Below, piece by piece: positions 46,666 to 55,423 of a stretch of 64,000 bases of DNA. The notes under the pieces are model-generated. The model was not told the DNA's origin, did not search any database, and worked only from the letters and a program-made list of their open reading frames with translations. This DNA comes from Streptomyces flavotricini (lineage in GTDB: Bacteria; Actinomycetota; Actinomycetes; Streptomycetales; Streptomycetaceae): positions 3,049,123-3,113,122 of the forward strand of contig NZ_JAINUL010000001.1 in assembly GCF_020639365.1 (NCBI RefSeq), given 5' to 3'. Position numbers and translations under genes: made by a program. Each line of letters begins with the position of its first letter. The stretch's first letter is position 1.

Positions 46666-47475
46666 ATGACGATGGATGCTGACGAACTGGCGGACGTACG
46701 GGCCGCATACGACCGGGAGATGCGCCGTGACGCGCTGCCGGACACCGCGGACGCCCGGGTGGAGCGGGCGGGGGCGGTCGTACGGCAGACCGCGGGAGGT
46801 ACCGGTGCCGGGTGGAACGGCGTGCTCTGGTCGGACCTCGACGAGCGGACGGCGGACGCTGAGATCGCGGCGCAGGTGGCGTACTTCGCGGAGCGCGGGG
46901 CCGGCGGGCTCGAGTGGAAGCTGTACGGCCACGACCGCCCGGCGGACCTCGGGGACCGGCTGCGCGCGGCGGGCTTCGTACCGGAACCGGCCGAGACCCT
47001 CATGGTGGGGCGGGTGGACGCGCTCGCCGCCCTGCCGGTGGAACCGCCCGAGGGGATCACCCTGCGGGTGGTGACGGACGAGGCGGGCGTCGACCTGATG
47101 ATGGACGTCCACGCGAAGGCCTTCGGCACGGAGCGCCCCGCGATCCGGCATCTCCTCCTCACCCTGCTGAGGGAAGAGCCGCAGACCCTCGCGGCGGTGG
47201 TGGCGATGGCCGGGGAGACCCCGGTGAGCGCGGCCCGCATGGAGATGCGCCCGGGCTCCTCGTTCGCCGGGCTCTGGGGCGGCGGCACCCTGCCGCAGTG
47301 GCGGGGCCGGGGCATCTACCGCCTCCTGGTCGCCCACCGGGCCCGCATCGCCGCGGCCCGCGGCATCCGGTACCTCCAGGTCGACGCCTCCCCCGACAGC
47401 CGCCCGATCCTGGAGCGCCTGGGCTTCGCGACCCTGGGCACGACCGTCCCGTACATCTGGACCCCGAAGGCGTAG
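46666..47475 (+). CDS. GNAT family N-acetyltransferase
   Basis: The 269-aa protein has a C-terminal GNAT domain: strand A-A-R-M-E-M, acetyl-CoA loop L-P-Q-W-R-G-R-G-I-Y-R-L-L near residue 215, and the L-E-R-L-G-F end motif. The N-terminal 125 residues look like a degenerate second GNAT fold. Substrate unknown. It lies 33 bases upstream of the DinB-like gene and may be cotranscribed. Confidence 0.9.
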   Translation: MTMDADELADVRAAYDREMRRDALPDTADARVERAGAVVRQTAGGTGAGWNGVLWSDLDERTADAEIAAQVAYFAERGAGGLEWKLYGHDRPADLGDRLRAAGFVPEPAETLMVGRVDALAALPVEPPEGITLRVVTDEAGVDLMMDVHAKAFGTERPAIRHLLLTLLREEPQTLAAVVAMAGETPVSAARMEMRPGSSFAGLWGGGTLPQWRGRGIYRLLVAHRARIAAARGIRYLQVDASPDSRPILERLGFATLGTTVPYIWTPKA

Positions 47476-47508
47476 CGGGAGGGGAGGGCTCCGGGGGAAG
47501 ATCGGGGG

Positions 47509-48009
47509 ATGGAACGTATCGGGCCGCCCCTGACCGGGGACGAGCGGGAGACGCTGCGCGCATTCCTCGACTACCACCGGGCCACCCTCGCCTGGAAGTG
47601 CGAGGGGCTCACGGACGAGGAGCTGCGGCGGCCCTCGATGCCGCCGTCCACGCTGTCCCTGCTGGGTCTGGTCCGGCACATGGGCGAGGTGGAGCGGCAC
47701 TGGTTCCGCCGCACCCTGAACGGCGAGGATCTCCCCCACCTCTGGTCCGACACCCACGACTTCCAGGCCGCCTACGACGCCTCCGGCGCCACGCGCGAGG
47801 AGGCGTTCACGGCCTGGGAGGCGGAGGTCGCGCACGCGCGCCGCATCGAGGCGGCCGCCGAGTCCCTCGACGTGACGGCGTACGTGGCCAGTTGGAAGGA
47901 GGAGGCCTCGCTGCGCCTCGTCATGCTCCACCTGATCCACGAGTACGCACGCCACAACGGCCACGCCGACTTCCTCCGCCAGGCCGTCGACGGCGCCACC
48001 GGAGCCTGA
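47509..48009 (+). CDS. DinB/DUF664 family protein
   Basis: The 166-aa protein is a four-helix bundle of the DinB superfamily, with the metal-site histidines in L-V-R-H-M-G-E-V-E-R-H-W (first) and H-L-I-H-E-Y-A-R-H-N-G-H (second and third). Relatives in actinomycetes include mycothiol-dependent enzymes, so a mycothiol transferase or isomerase role is possible. The stop lies 53 bases from the convergent SIP gene. Confidence 0.92.
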   Translation: MERIGPPLTGDERETLRAFLDYHRATLAWKCEGLTDEELRRPSMPPSTLSLLGLVRHMGEVERHWFRRTLNGEDLPHLWSDTHDFQAAYDASGATREEAFTAWEAEVAHARRIEAAAESLDVTAYVASWKEEASLRLVMLHLIHEYARHNGHADFLRQAVDGATGA

Positions 48010-48062
48010 AGGTCCGCCCCGATGGAACCGCCCTGCCCTCCCGCGGCCCGTCCGGGGACCCG

Positions 48063-48797
48063 TCAGGCCGCCCGCCAGTAGCCCAGGCCGTTCACCCGCT
48101 GCTTCGGGAGGGACAGGTCCTTGCGGAGGTAGGCCGTCAGCGTGCGCGTCGTCGCCGTGTCGCAGGCCAGCCAGACGTACGCCGCCTCCGGGTGCGCGAC
48201 GAGCTCCGGGAGCTCCGTCTTGACCTGCTCCACCAGCGCCGAGCCCGCGCGCTCGACCCGCCTGATCTCGTGCCGGGCCGGGTCCAGCCGCACCGGGAGG
48301 TCGGCGTCCGAGGCGTGCTGGGTCTCCAGCCAGATCGTGGCCGGGGTCTGCGGGTAGGCGCCCAGCAGGGAATTGATCGCCGGGACCGAGGCCGGGTCTC
48401 CGATCACGAGCAGCCGCTCCGGCGCCGGCACCGGGGCGGTGAAGCCGGTCCCCTGGACGGTGGCCTCGATGGTGTCGCCCGCCTTCGCGGCCCGCGCCCA
48501 CGCGCTCGCGGGGCCTTCGTGGAGGGCGAACTCCAGGGCGAACGTTCCCGCCTCCGGGTCCGGGTCGACGAGGGTGTACGCCCGCGCGTGCGGCTTGCCC
48601 GCGTTGTCGAACCACAGCCGCACCCACATCGTCGGGTGGAGCGATTCACCTGCCGCCGCGAGCAGCCCGCCGTCCGTCACGTACACGCGGCGGTAGTGCT
48701 CCGTGACCTCTTCCGTGCCCGTGACCGTGAACGTGAAGTCCTTGCCGCGCAAAAGCCGCAGGACCACGCCTTCCCATCCCTTGCCGACGCCTGCCAT
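48063..48797 (-). CDS. Siderophore-interacting protein (FAD ferric-siderophore reductase)
   Basis: The 244-aa protein belongs to the SIP family, which uses FAD and NADPH to reduce iron and free it from siderophores in the cytoplasm. The FAD-binding motif H-A-R-A-Y-T-L-V-D (canonical R-x-Y-T) lies near residue 70, the FAD domain ends near 115, and the NADPH domain follows with L-L-V-I-G-D-P-A-S-V-P-A. It is divergent from the acylase gene, with an iron box between them, so iron-limited expression is expected. Together with the next two genes it forms a siderophore-linked locus. Confidence 0.93.
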   Translation of the reverse strand: MAGVGKGWEGVVLRLLRGKDFTFTVTGTEEVTEHYRRVYVTDGGLLAAAGESLHPTMWVRLWFDNAGKPHARAYTLVDPDPEAGTFALEFALHEGPASAWARAAKAGDTIEATVQGTGFTAPVPAPERLLVIGDPASVPAINSLLGAYPQTPATIWLETQHASDADLPVRLDPARHEIRRVERAGSALVEQVKTELPELVAHPEAAYVWLACDTATTRTLTAYLRKDLSLPKQRVNGLGYWRAA

Positions 48798-48830
48798 GTG
48801 CGACCACCCCTCCCCCTCGAACCCCTATAG

Positions 48831-48849
48831 TTAGGGCAGCCTAACCTAA
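48831..48849. promoter_or_regulatory. DmdR/IdeR-type iron box
   Basis: TTAGGGCAGCCTAACCTAA; read on the other strand it matches the DtxR-family consensus TTAGGTTAGGCTAACCTAA at 17 of 19 positions. It lies between the divergent SIP and acylase genes and overlaps both likely core promoters. Confidence 0.85.
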
Positions 48850-48866
48850 TGCACCGGGGGAAGAGT

Positions 48867-51011
48867 GTGAGCCTTCTGAACAACGCCGGCACCTTCGAGC
48901 TCTACCGGGACGACTGGGGCATCCCCCATCTCCGCGCCGCCGGCCCCGACCGCCTCGCCTACGCCCAGGGCTACGCCACCGCCCTCGACCGCGCCTGGCA
49001 GCTGGAGGTCGAGCGCCACCGCGCCCAGGGCTCCAGCGCCGCCTTCCTCGGCCCGGACTCCGTCTCCTGGGACCGGTTCGTCCGCCAGGCCCGGCTCGCC
49101 GACACCGCCCGCCGCTGCCACGAGGCCCTCGACCCCGAGACCGCCGCCTGGGTCGGATCGTACGTGGACGGCGTCAACGACGGGCTCGCCCAAGGGGCCA
49201 CCCGCGACGAGCGGTTCGCGCACACCGGCCACGCCCCGACCCCCTGGGAGCCGTGGGTCCCGCTCGGCATCTGGATCGCCACCCACATCCTCTTCGCCGG
49301 GTTCGCCACCAAGCTGTGGCGCGAGCGCGTGGCCCGCGCCCTCGGCGACGAGGCCGTCACCCTCTTCGCCACCGACGGCCCCGGCACCGCCGGCAGCAAC
49401 GGCTGGCTGGTCCCGGGCGAACGGACCGGCACCGGCTCGGCGCTCATCGCGGGCGACCCGCACCGGTTCATCGAGGACCCGGGCGTGTACCAGCAGATAC
49501 GGCTCTCCTGCCCCGAGTACGACGTCATCGGCCTGGCCGTCCCCGGCATCCCCGGCCTCGGCCACTTCGGCCACACCGGAAGCGCCGCCTGGGCGATCAC
49601 CAACGCCATGGCCGACTACCAGGACCTGTACGTCGAGCGGCTGCGCCCCACCGCCGACGGTGCCGGCATCGAGGCCCTCGGCCCCGAGGGCGTCTGGGAG
49701 CCCGTCCACCGGCACACCGAGACGATCACCGTCGCCGGCGCCGACCCGGTCGAGGTCGAGGTCCTGGAGACGGCCCGCGGCCCCGTGATCACCCGCGGCG
49801 CGGCCGCGGACCCGGAGCAGGGCCAGGAGCAGGAGCAGGAGCAGGGGCAGGAGCAGGACCGGGACAGGGACCTGGACCGGGAGCAGACCCTCTCGCTCCG
49901 CTACCCGCCCCGCGTCCGCCGCGACCTCGGCTTCGCCGTCCTCCCCGCCCTGCTGCGCGCCCGTACGGTCGCCGACATCGATCGCGCCCTCGACGGCTGG
50001 GCCGAGCCCGTCAACGTCGTCCACGCCGCCGACACCGAGGGCGGGCTGCTGCACCGCGTGGCCGGCGCCGTCCCGCTGCGCGACCCCGCCAACCGGCTGC
50101 GCCCGGTGCCCGCCTGGGACCCGCGGTACACCTGGCGGGGCTGGGCCGAGCCCCCCTCCGAGCCCGTGCAGGGCTTCGCCGTCATGGCCAACGCCCGCGG
50201 CATCGCCTCGCCGCTCGGCGTGGAGTTCGCGCCCCCGCACCGGGCCAACCGCATCCGCGAGCTGCTCTCCGGCTCGGCGGACTGGTCCCCGAAGGCCATG
50301 GCCGACGTGCACCGGGACACCCACCTGGCCTCGGCCGCACCGTTGCTGGCCCTGCTGACCGGACTCGACGGCCTGTCCCCCGCCGCGCAGGCCCTGCGCG
50401 CCCGACTGCTCGCCTGGGACCGGCACATGGCCGCCGAGAGCGCCGACGCCACCGTCTTCTCGGCCTTCCGGACCGCGACCGTACGCCGCTTCGCCGCCGA
50501 TCCCGCCCTCGCCGGGCTGGCGGGGGCGCCGACCGGTCCGGACGTGTTCCACCCCTGGCTGTACCTGGTGCCCCGCGTCGGCTACGCCCTGGAGGGGCTG
50601 CTGGGCACCTCCCTCCTGCCCGCCCTGGACCGGGCGGCCCACGTACGCGCCGCCCTCGAGGAGACCGCCGCGGCGGACACCCCCGACACCCCGTGGTCAC
50701 GGGTGCACCGCCTCACGCCCTGGTCGGCGCTGCCCGACCCGGACGCGCAGTGGCCCGGCCTGGGCGGCGACCACGACTGCGTGAACGCCACCTCCACCGT
50801 CCCCGGTTTCACCGACCTCACCGCCCGCGCCTCGGCCGCCCGCTACGTGTGGGACCTGGCCCGCCGCGAGGACAGCCTCTGGGCGGTCCCGCTCGGCGCG
50901 GACGGCGTCACCGGATCACCCCACCACCGCGACCAGCTCCCGTACTGGGCTCAGTGCGAACTCGTCCCCGTCGTCACCGACTGGACCCGTCTCACCAAGG
51001 AATCCGTATGA
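48867..51011 (+). CDS. Cytoplasmic penicillin-acylase-family amidohydrolase, iron-regulated
   Basis: The 714-aa protein is an Ntn-hydrolase of the penicillin acylase family. The nucleophile Ser after autocleavage is in G-T-A-G-S-N-G-W-L-V (Ser177 from the GTG start), with the downstream D-P-H-R-F and H-x-G-x-S-A-A-W-A-I-T-N segments typical of the beta chain. There is no signal peptide, unusual for the family, so it acts in the cytoplasm. A Glu/Gln/Asp/Arg repeat tract (about 317-340) interrupts the beta chain. The GTG at 48867 follows GGGGGAAG; ATG 48849 overlaps the iron box. Homologues flank desferrioxamine-type clusters, which suggests amide cleavage of an acylated siderophore. Confidence 0.92.
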   Translation: MSLLNNAGTFELYRDDWGIPHLRAAGPDRLAYAQGYATALDRAWQLEVERHRAQGSSAAFLGPDSVSWDRFVRQARLADTARRCHEALDPETAAWVGSYVDGVNDGLAQGATRDERFAHTGHAPTPWEPWVPLGIWIATHILFAGFATKLWRERVARALGDEAVTLFATDGPGTAGSNGWLVPGERTGTGSALIAGDPHRFIEDPGVYQQIRLSCPEYDVIGLAVPGIPGLGHFGHTGSAAWAITNAMADYQDLYVERLRPTADGAGIEALGPEGVWEPVHRHTETITVAGADPVEVEVLETARGPVITRGAAADPEQGQEQEQEQGQEQDRDRDLDREQTLSLRYPPRVRRDLGFAVLPALLRARTVADIDRALDGWAEPVNVVHAADTEGGLLHRVAGAVPLRDPANRLRPVPAWDPRYTWRGWAEPPSEPVQGFAVMANARGIASPLGVEFAPPHRANRIRELLSGSADWSPKAMADVHRDTHLASAAPLLALLTGLDGLSPAAQALRARLLAWDRHMAAESADATVFSAFRTATVRRFAADPALAGLAGAPTGPDVFHPWLYLVPRVGYALEGLLGTSLLPALDRAAHVRAALEETAAADTPDTPWSRVHRLTPWSALPDPDAQWPGLGGDHDCVNATSTVPGFTDLTARASAARYVWDLARREDSLWAVPLGADGVTGSPHHRDQLPYWAQCELVPVVTDWTRLTKESV
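49815..49886 (+). repeat. Low-complexity CAGGAG-type repeat in the acylase gene
   Basis: An imprecise hexamer tract (CAGGAG and variants) encodes a run of Glu-Gln pairs followed by Asp-Arg pairs, between two well-conserved acylase segments. Confidence 0.85.
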
Positions 51012-51622
51012 CCAGCAGCAGCTCGCCCGCCTCCGGCACCGGCACCCGGCAGCCCGTGTACTCCCAGCGCGTCGAGGGGGTCGGCACGGTCACCCTCACC
51101 CCCGTCGACCCGGCCGCCGACGCCGCGCTGATCCACTCCTGGGTCACCGAGGAACGGGCCCGCTTCTGGGGCATGCGCGGGGCCAGCCGCGAGCTCGTCC
51201 GGGAGATCTACGAGGACGTCGACCGCCGCACGACCCACCACGCGTTCCTCGCGCGCCGCGACGGCGAGCCCGCCGGGCTGTTCCAGACGTACGACTGCGC
51301 CGAGGACCGGATCAGCGAGTGCTACGAGGTCCTGCCCGGTGACACGGGCGTGCACCTCCTCGTCGGCCCGGCGCGGGGTGCCTCCGAGCGCGGCTTCAGC
51401 GCGGGCCTGATCGGGGCCTTCCTCTCGTACGTCGTCTCGCAGGACACCACCCGCCGGGTGGTCGCGGAGCCCGACGCCCGCAACGAGAAGGCCATCGCCC
51501 GTCTGGTGCGCAGCGGCTTCGAGCTCGGCCCGGAGATCGAGCTCCCGGAGATCGACCTGCCCGAGGTCCACCTGCCGGCGAAGAAGGCGCGTCTCGCCTT
51601 CTTCCACCCCGGGGCAAACTGA
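51008..51622 (+). CDS. DesC-like siderophore hydroxamate N-acyltransferase (GNAT)
   Basis: The 204-aa protein is a GNAT of the siderophore type (IucB/AlcB/DesC group), which transfers an acyl group from acyl-CoA to an N-hydroxyamine. It shows the group's features: V-G-T-V-T-L-T-P-V-D-P opening, I-H-S-W-V-T-E-E-R-A-R-F-W-G-M near residue 45, the Q-T-Y-D-C-A-E-D-R-I-S-E-C-Y-E-V strand and G-D-T-G-V-H-L-L-V-G-P. The ATG overlaps the acylase stop (ATGA), so the two are translationally coupled under the iron box. No desA, desB or desD partner is nearby. Confidence 0.88.
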   Translation: MTSSSSPASGTGTRQPVYSQRVEGVGTVTLTPVDPAADAALIHSWVTEERARFWGMRGASRELVREIYEDVDRRTTHHAFLARRDGEPAGLFQTYDCAEDRISECYEVLPGDTGVHLLVGPARGASERGFSAGLIGAFLSYVVSQDTTRRVVAEPDARNEKAIARLVRSGFELGPEIELPEIDLPEVHLPAKKARLAFFHPGAN

Positions 51623-51662
51623 CCGTTCCGATTGACCGTGTGATTCCGGTCACGCCAGACTG

Positions 51663-53552
51663 ATGCCCACTCAAAGCATCGGCGCTGGGGGGAAATTGAC
51701 CAGCCAGAATCTGCACATCGGACCGGACGCGGCAGCCGACCGGTACCGGCTGCTCCGGTCGATCGGGCGCGGCGGGGAGGCCGTGCTCTATCTCGCGGAG
51801 ATCGAACTCGCGGGTGGCAGCGAACCGGTGGTCGTCAAGGTGCTCGATTCCAAGACGACCATCACACCCGACGAGTTCGACCGGATCAGCCGCAAGTGGA
51901 ACGAGCAGGCCGAGCTCCTGCGCTTCGTGCACCGTCCGGGCGTCGTCGGCGTCCGGGAGCACTTCGAGGGGCCGCCGATCCACCGGTCGGGAGAGTCCGG
52001 GACCCTGACCGGGCGGGCCCTCGTCCTCGTGATGAACCACGTCGACGGGCTCGACCTGCGCGACTGGCGGGCCGAACGGAACCTCGCCACCGCCGCCGAG
52101 CGGCGTGAGGTGATGCGGACGCTGGAGCAGCTGGCCGACGTGCTGGACTGGCTGCACTCCGGGAAGGCCACCCCGTCCGGGCGCCAGGTCATCCACGGTG
52201 ACCTGTCACCGGGCAACGTGATGGTGGACGGCCACGGGCAGGCCACCCTGGTGGACTTCGGGCTCAGCAAGCTGACCGCCGACCACCAGACGGCGGAGGT
52301 GTGGTTCACCCCGGGGTACGCGGCACCCGAGGTCTTCGACGGCAAGCGCACCCCGGCGGCGGACCGCTACGCCTTCGGAGCCATCGCCTATTTCCTGCTG
52401 AGCGGCGAATCACCGCCCAACTCCCCGGAGCAGCTGGCCCGGGCGATGGCGGCGCTGCCGCAGATCGCAGTGCTGGACCCCGAGCGGCGCGAACGGATCA
52501 CCGCCGTCTACGCGGGTGATCCGACGCAGCGGCCCGTCAGCCTGGCCGGCTGGATGAAGGACGTACGGCACGCGGTCGTGTCCACGACCTCGTCCACCTC
52601 GCAGCGGGCGGTGCAGGACGCGGTCCCGGCGCCGGTCCCGGTCAAGCCCGTGGTCCCTCCGCAGCCCGCGAGCCCTCCGCCGGCCGCGGCGCCGGTCCAC
52701 GCACCGGCCCAGGAGTCCGCCTACTCCCCGCCCCCGCCGACCCGGGACTCCTGGCCGCAGCCCCAGCCCCAGCCCCAGCCCCAACCACAGCCACAGCCAC
52801 AGACCCGGCCCGAGCACGTGCCCGCCGGGTACGGGCCGACGTACCCGCTGCACGAATCCCCGCCGCCGGGGCCCTCCGCGCCGAAGAAGCGCCGGGCCGC
52901 GATCGTCCTGGGCTCGGTGGCCACCGTCCTGGTCATCGCGGCGCTCGCCGTGCTCGGCGTACGGCTGCTGGACAAGGACAAGGGGGACGACCGGGCCGCG
53001 GGCGGCAAGGGCGGCAGCTCCGCCTCCGACGCGGCCGTACCGGAGGAGGAGTCCCCGACGCCCAGCCCCTCACCGAGCGCGAGCGAGAGCGGCAGCGACG
53101 ACTCCGGGGCGACGCCCGATCCCACCGCCAGCGGGACCCAGCCCGGAGGCGTGGCGGCGGACATCAAGGCCGCCGACCTGACCCAGCTGACGCCCATCGA
53201 CGGGCTGGGCAACTTCACCGTCGGGGCCGCGAAGATCAACACCAAGCAGTACGGGGCGGCGTTCATCGCGCACCCGGACTGCAACGACGAGGCGATCACG
53301 GAGTTCGACCTCAACCGCGAGTGGAAGCACCTGGAGTTCACCGCCGGCATCGACGACGGCTCCACGAACGCGAAGGGCCGGGTCAGCATCTCGCTCGACG
53401 GGAAGCCCGCGGCCTTCTCCGAGCTCGTCGAGCTCGGCAAGCCGGCCACGAAGTCGGTGGACGTGACCGACGCCCTGCGGCTGCGCGTCAAGGTGGACAT
53501 GGGCTGCGACAACGGCACCGTGGTCATCGCCGCCCCGCAGCTCACCCGCTGA
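51663..53552 (+). CDS. Membrane Ser/Thr protein kinase with NPCBM-like extracellular domain
   Basis: The 629-aa protein has a cytoplasmic Hanks-type kinase domain (about 27-300: glycine loop I-G-R-G-G-E-A-V, Lys59 in V-V-V-K-V, catalytic V-I-H-G-D-L-S-P-G-N with HGD in place of HRD, and D-F-G 198-200). A Pro/Gln-rich linker follows (P-Q repeats 365-380), one membrane segment (412-436), a Ser/Pro-rich extracellular stalk, and a beta-sandwich like the NPCBM carbohydrate-binding module (about 505-629). It probably senses cell-wall sugars. ATG 51663 has no clear Shine-Dalgarno; TTG at 51699 is an alternative. Confidence 0.9.
   Translation: MPTQSIGAGGKLTSQNLHIGPDAAADRYRLLRSIGRGGEAVLYLAEIELAGGSEPVVVKVLDSKTTITPDEFDRISRKWNEQAELLRFVHRPGVVGVREHFEGPPIHRSGESGTLTGRALVLVMNHVDGLDLRDWRAERNLATAAERREVMRTLEQLADVLDWLHSGKATPSGRQVIHGDLSPGNVMVDGHGQATLVDFGLSKLTADHQTAEVWFTPGYAAPEVFDGKRTPAADRYAFGAIAYFLLSGESPPNSPEQLARAMAALPQIAVLDPERRERITAVYAGDPTQRPVSLAGWMKDVRHAVVSTTSSTSQRAVQDAVPAPVPVKPVVPPQPASPPPAAAPVHAPAQESAYSPPPPTRDSWPQPQPQPQPQPQPQPQTRPEHVPAGYGPTYPLHESPPPGPSAPKKRRAAIVLGSVATVLVIAALAVLGVRLLDKDKGDDRAAGGKGGSSASDAAVPEEESPTPSPSPSASESGSDDSGATPDPTASGTQPGGVAADIKAADLTQLTPIDGLGNFTVGAAKINTKQYGAAFIAHPDCNDEAITEFDLNREWKHLEFTAGIDDGSTNAKGRVSISLDGKPAAFSELVELGKPATKSVDVTDALRLRVKVDMGCDNGTVVIAAPQLTR
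52755..52802 (+). repeat. Hexamer repeat encoding Pro-Gln linker of the kinase
   Basis: Eight consecutive Pro-Gln codon pairs (CCNCAG and CCCCAG type) sit in the linker between kinase domain and membrane segment. Confidence 0.85.
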
Positions 53553-53596
53553 GCCGCACCGGGCCGAAACGGCGAGCACGGGACGCACGGGACGCA

Positions 53597-53632
53597 CGGC
53601 GGCCCCGCACCGGACACGGTGCGGGGCCGCCG
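53597..53632. terminator. Bidirectional terminator between kinase gene and gatB
   Basis: CGGCGGCCCCGCACCG and its exact complement form a 16-base stem around GACA between the two convergent stops. Confidence 0.85.
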
Positions 53633-53649
53633 CCGTACGCGCGGTGGTG

Positions 53650-55161
53650 CTACTCGGAAACGCCCAGGCGCTCCAGGATGAGCTCCTTGACGCGGGCCGC
53701 GTCGGCCTGGCCGCGGGTGGTCTTCATGACCGCGCCGACCAGGGCGCCCACGGCCGCGATCTTGCCGCCGCGGATCTTGTCCGCGATGGCCGCGTTGCCC
53801 GCGATGGCCTCGTCGACGGCCGCGCCGAGCGCGCCCTCGTCCGAGACGACCTTCAGGCCGCGCTTCTCGACGACCTCGTCCGGGGTGCCCTCGCCGGCGA
53901 GGACGCCCTCCAGGACCTGGCGGGCCAGCTTGTCGTTCAGCTCGCCGGCCGCGACCAGGGCCGCGACGCGCGCCACCTGCGCCGGGGTGATCGGCAGCTC
54001 GTCGACGACGATGCCCTGCTCGTTGGCGTTGCGGGCCAGCTCGCCCATCCACCACTTGCGGGCGGCGGTCGAGTCGGCGCCGGCCTCGATGGTGGCGACG
54101 ATGGAGTCCACCGCGCCCGCGTTGAGGATCGACTGCATGTCGTGCTCGTTCACGCCCCACTCCTCGCGGAGCCGGTTGCGGCGCACGCGCGGCATCTCGG
54201 GCAGACCGCCGCGCAGCTCCTCGACCCAGTCGCGGGCCGGGGCGACGGGGACCAGGTCGGGCTCCGGGAAGTACCGGTAGTCCTCGGCGTTGTCCTTGAT
54301 GCGGCCGGCGGTGGTGGAGCCGTCCTCCTCGTGGAAGTGCCGGGTCTCCTGCACGATCGTGCCGCCGGACGACAGCACGGCCGCGTGGCGCTGGATCTCG
54401 AAGCGGGCCGCGCGCTCGACGGAGCGCAGCGAGTTGACGTTCTTCGTCTCGCTGCGGGTGCCGAACTCGGACTCGGGGGTCGGGCGCAGCGACAGGTTCA
54501 CGTCGCAGCGCATCTGGCCCTTGTCCATGCGGGCCTCGGAGACGCCGAGGGCCTTGATGACCTCGCGCAGCTCGGCGACGTACGCCTTGGCGACCTCGGG
54601 GGCCCGCTCGCCCGCGCCCTCGATCGGCTTGGTGACGATTTCGATGAGCGGGATGCCGGCGCGGTTGTAGTCCAGCAGGGAGTGGGAGGCGCCGTGGATA
54701 CGGCCGGTGGCGCCGCCGACGTGCAGCGACTTGCCGGTGTCCTCCTCCATGTGGGCGCGCTCGATCTCCACGCGGAAGATCTCGCCGTCCTCCAGCTGCA
54801 CGTCGAGGAAGCCGTTGAAGGCGATCGGCTCGTCGTACTGGGAGGTCTGGAAGTTCTTCGGCATGTCCGGATAGAAGTAGTTCTTCCGGGCGAAGCGGCA
54901 CCACTCGGCGATCTCGCAGTTCAGCGCGAGGCCGATCTTGATGGCCGACTCGACGCCGATCGCGTTGACGACGGGCAGCGAGCCGGGCAGACCGAGGCAG
55001 GTGGGGCAGGTCTGCGAGTTGGGCTCGGCGCCCAGCTCGGTCGAGCAGCCGCAGAACATCTTGGTCTTGGTGCCGAGCTCGACATGGACCTCGAGGCCCA
55101 TGACGGGGTCGAACGAGGCGAGAGCGTCCTCGTACGACAGCAGTTCGGTGAAGGTGGTCAC
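53650..55161 (-). CDS. gatB: Asp-tRNA(Asn)/Glu-tRNA(Gln) amidotransferase subunit B
   Basis: The 503-aa subunit binds the misacylated tRNA and holds the kinase centre of the GatCAB amidotransferase. Seen are G-L-E-V-H-V-E-L near residue 21, the C-G-C and C-P-T-C-L-G-L-P-G zinc-site region, the [13 protein letters not shown] motif, and a C-terminal YqeY/tail domain. GTG start at 55161. It follows gatC, gatA and a small membrane protein gene on the same strand. Confidence 0.97.
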   Translation of the reverse strand: MTTFTELLSYEDALASFDPVMGLEVHVELGTKTKMFCGCSTELGAEPNSQTCPTCLGLPGSLPVVNAIGVESAIKIGLALNCEIAEWCRFARKNYFYPDMPKNFQTSQYDEPIAFNGFLDVQLEDGEIFRVEIERAHMEEDTGKSLHVGGATGRIHGASHSLLDYNRAGIPLIEIVTKPIEGAGERAPEVAKAYVAELREVIKALGVSEARMDKGQMRCDVNLSLRPTPESEFGTRSETKNVNSLRSVERAARFEIQRHAAVLSSGGTIVQETRHFHEEDGSTTAGRIKDNAEDYRYFPEPDLVPVAPARDWVEELRGGLPEMPRVRRNRLREEWGVNEHDMQSILNAGAVDSIVATIEAGADSTAARKWWMGELARNANEQGIVVDELPITPAQVARVAALVAAGELNDKLARQVLEGVLAGEGTPDEVVEKRGLKVVSDEGALGAAVDEAIAGNAAIADKIRGGKIAAVGALVGAVMKTTRGQADAARVKELILERLGVSE

Positions 55162-55177
55162 GGTGAAACTTTCCCTC

Positions 55178-55423
55178 TCAGCCCAGCAGGACGTCGTCGT
55201 CGCCCAGGCGCTTCAGCTCGCGGTACAGGATCGCGAGACCGGTGACGATGGCGGCGGCGGACACGACGGCGTCGACGAGCTTCAGCGTGTCGTGCTCGGT
55301 GCGGGCCTTCTTGACCTGCTTGATCACGCCGAGGGCACCGAAGGCGGTGGTGCCCATCGACAGGTACGTGCCGGTCTTGGACTTCTTGAAGCCCTTGGCC
55401 TTGGTCAGTGCACTGGTGCTCAC
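55178..55423 (-). CDS. Small two-segment membrane protein inside the gat operon
   Basis: The 81-aa protein has a basic N-terminus (K-A-K-G-F-K-K-S-K), a hydrophobic segment (about 22-35), a charged loop ([11 protein letters not shown]) and a second segment (about 49-68), ending G-D-D-D-V-L-L-G. The GTG start overlaps the gatA stop (GTGA), and its stop lies 16 bases before gatB, so it is translationally coupled to the amidotransferase genes. It is not a known Gat subunit. The function is unknown. Confidence 0.85.
   Translation of the reverse strand: MSTSALTKAKGFKKSKTGTYLSMGTTAFGALGVIKQVKKARTEHDTLKLVDAVVSAAAIVTGLAILYRELKRLGDDDVLLG

Noticed and set aside
48849..48866. ATG 48849 as start of the acylase gene
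   Set aside because: Its first base is the last base of the iron box; the GTG at 48867 has a GGGGGAAG site.
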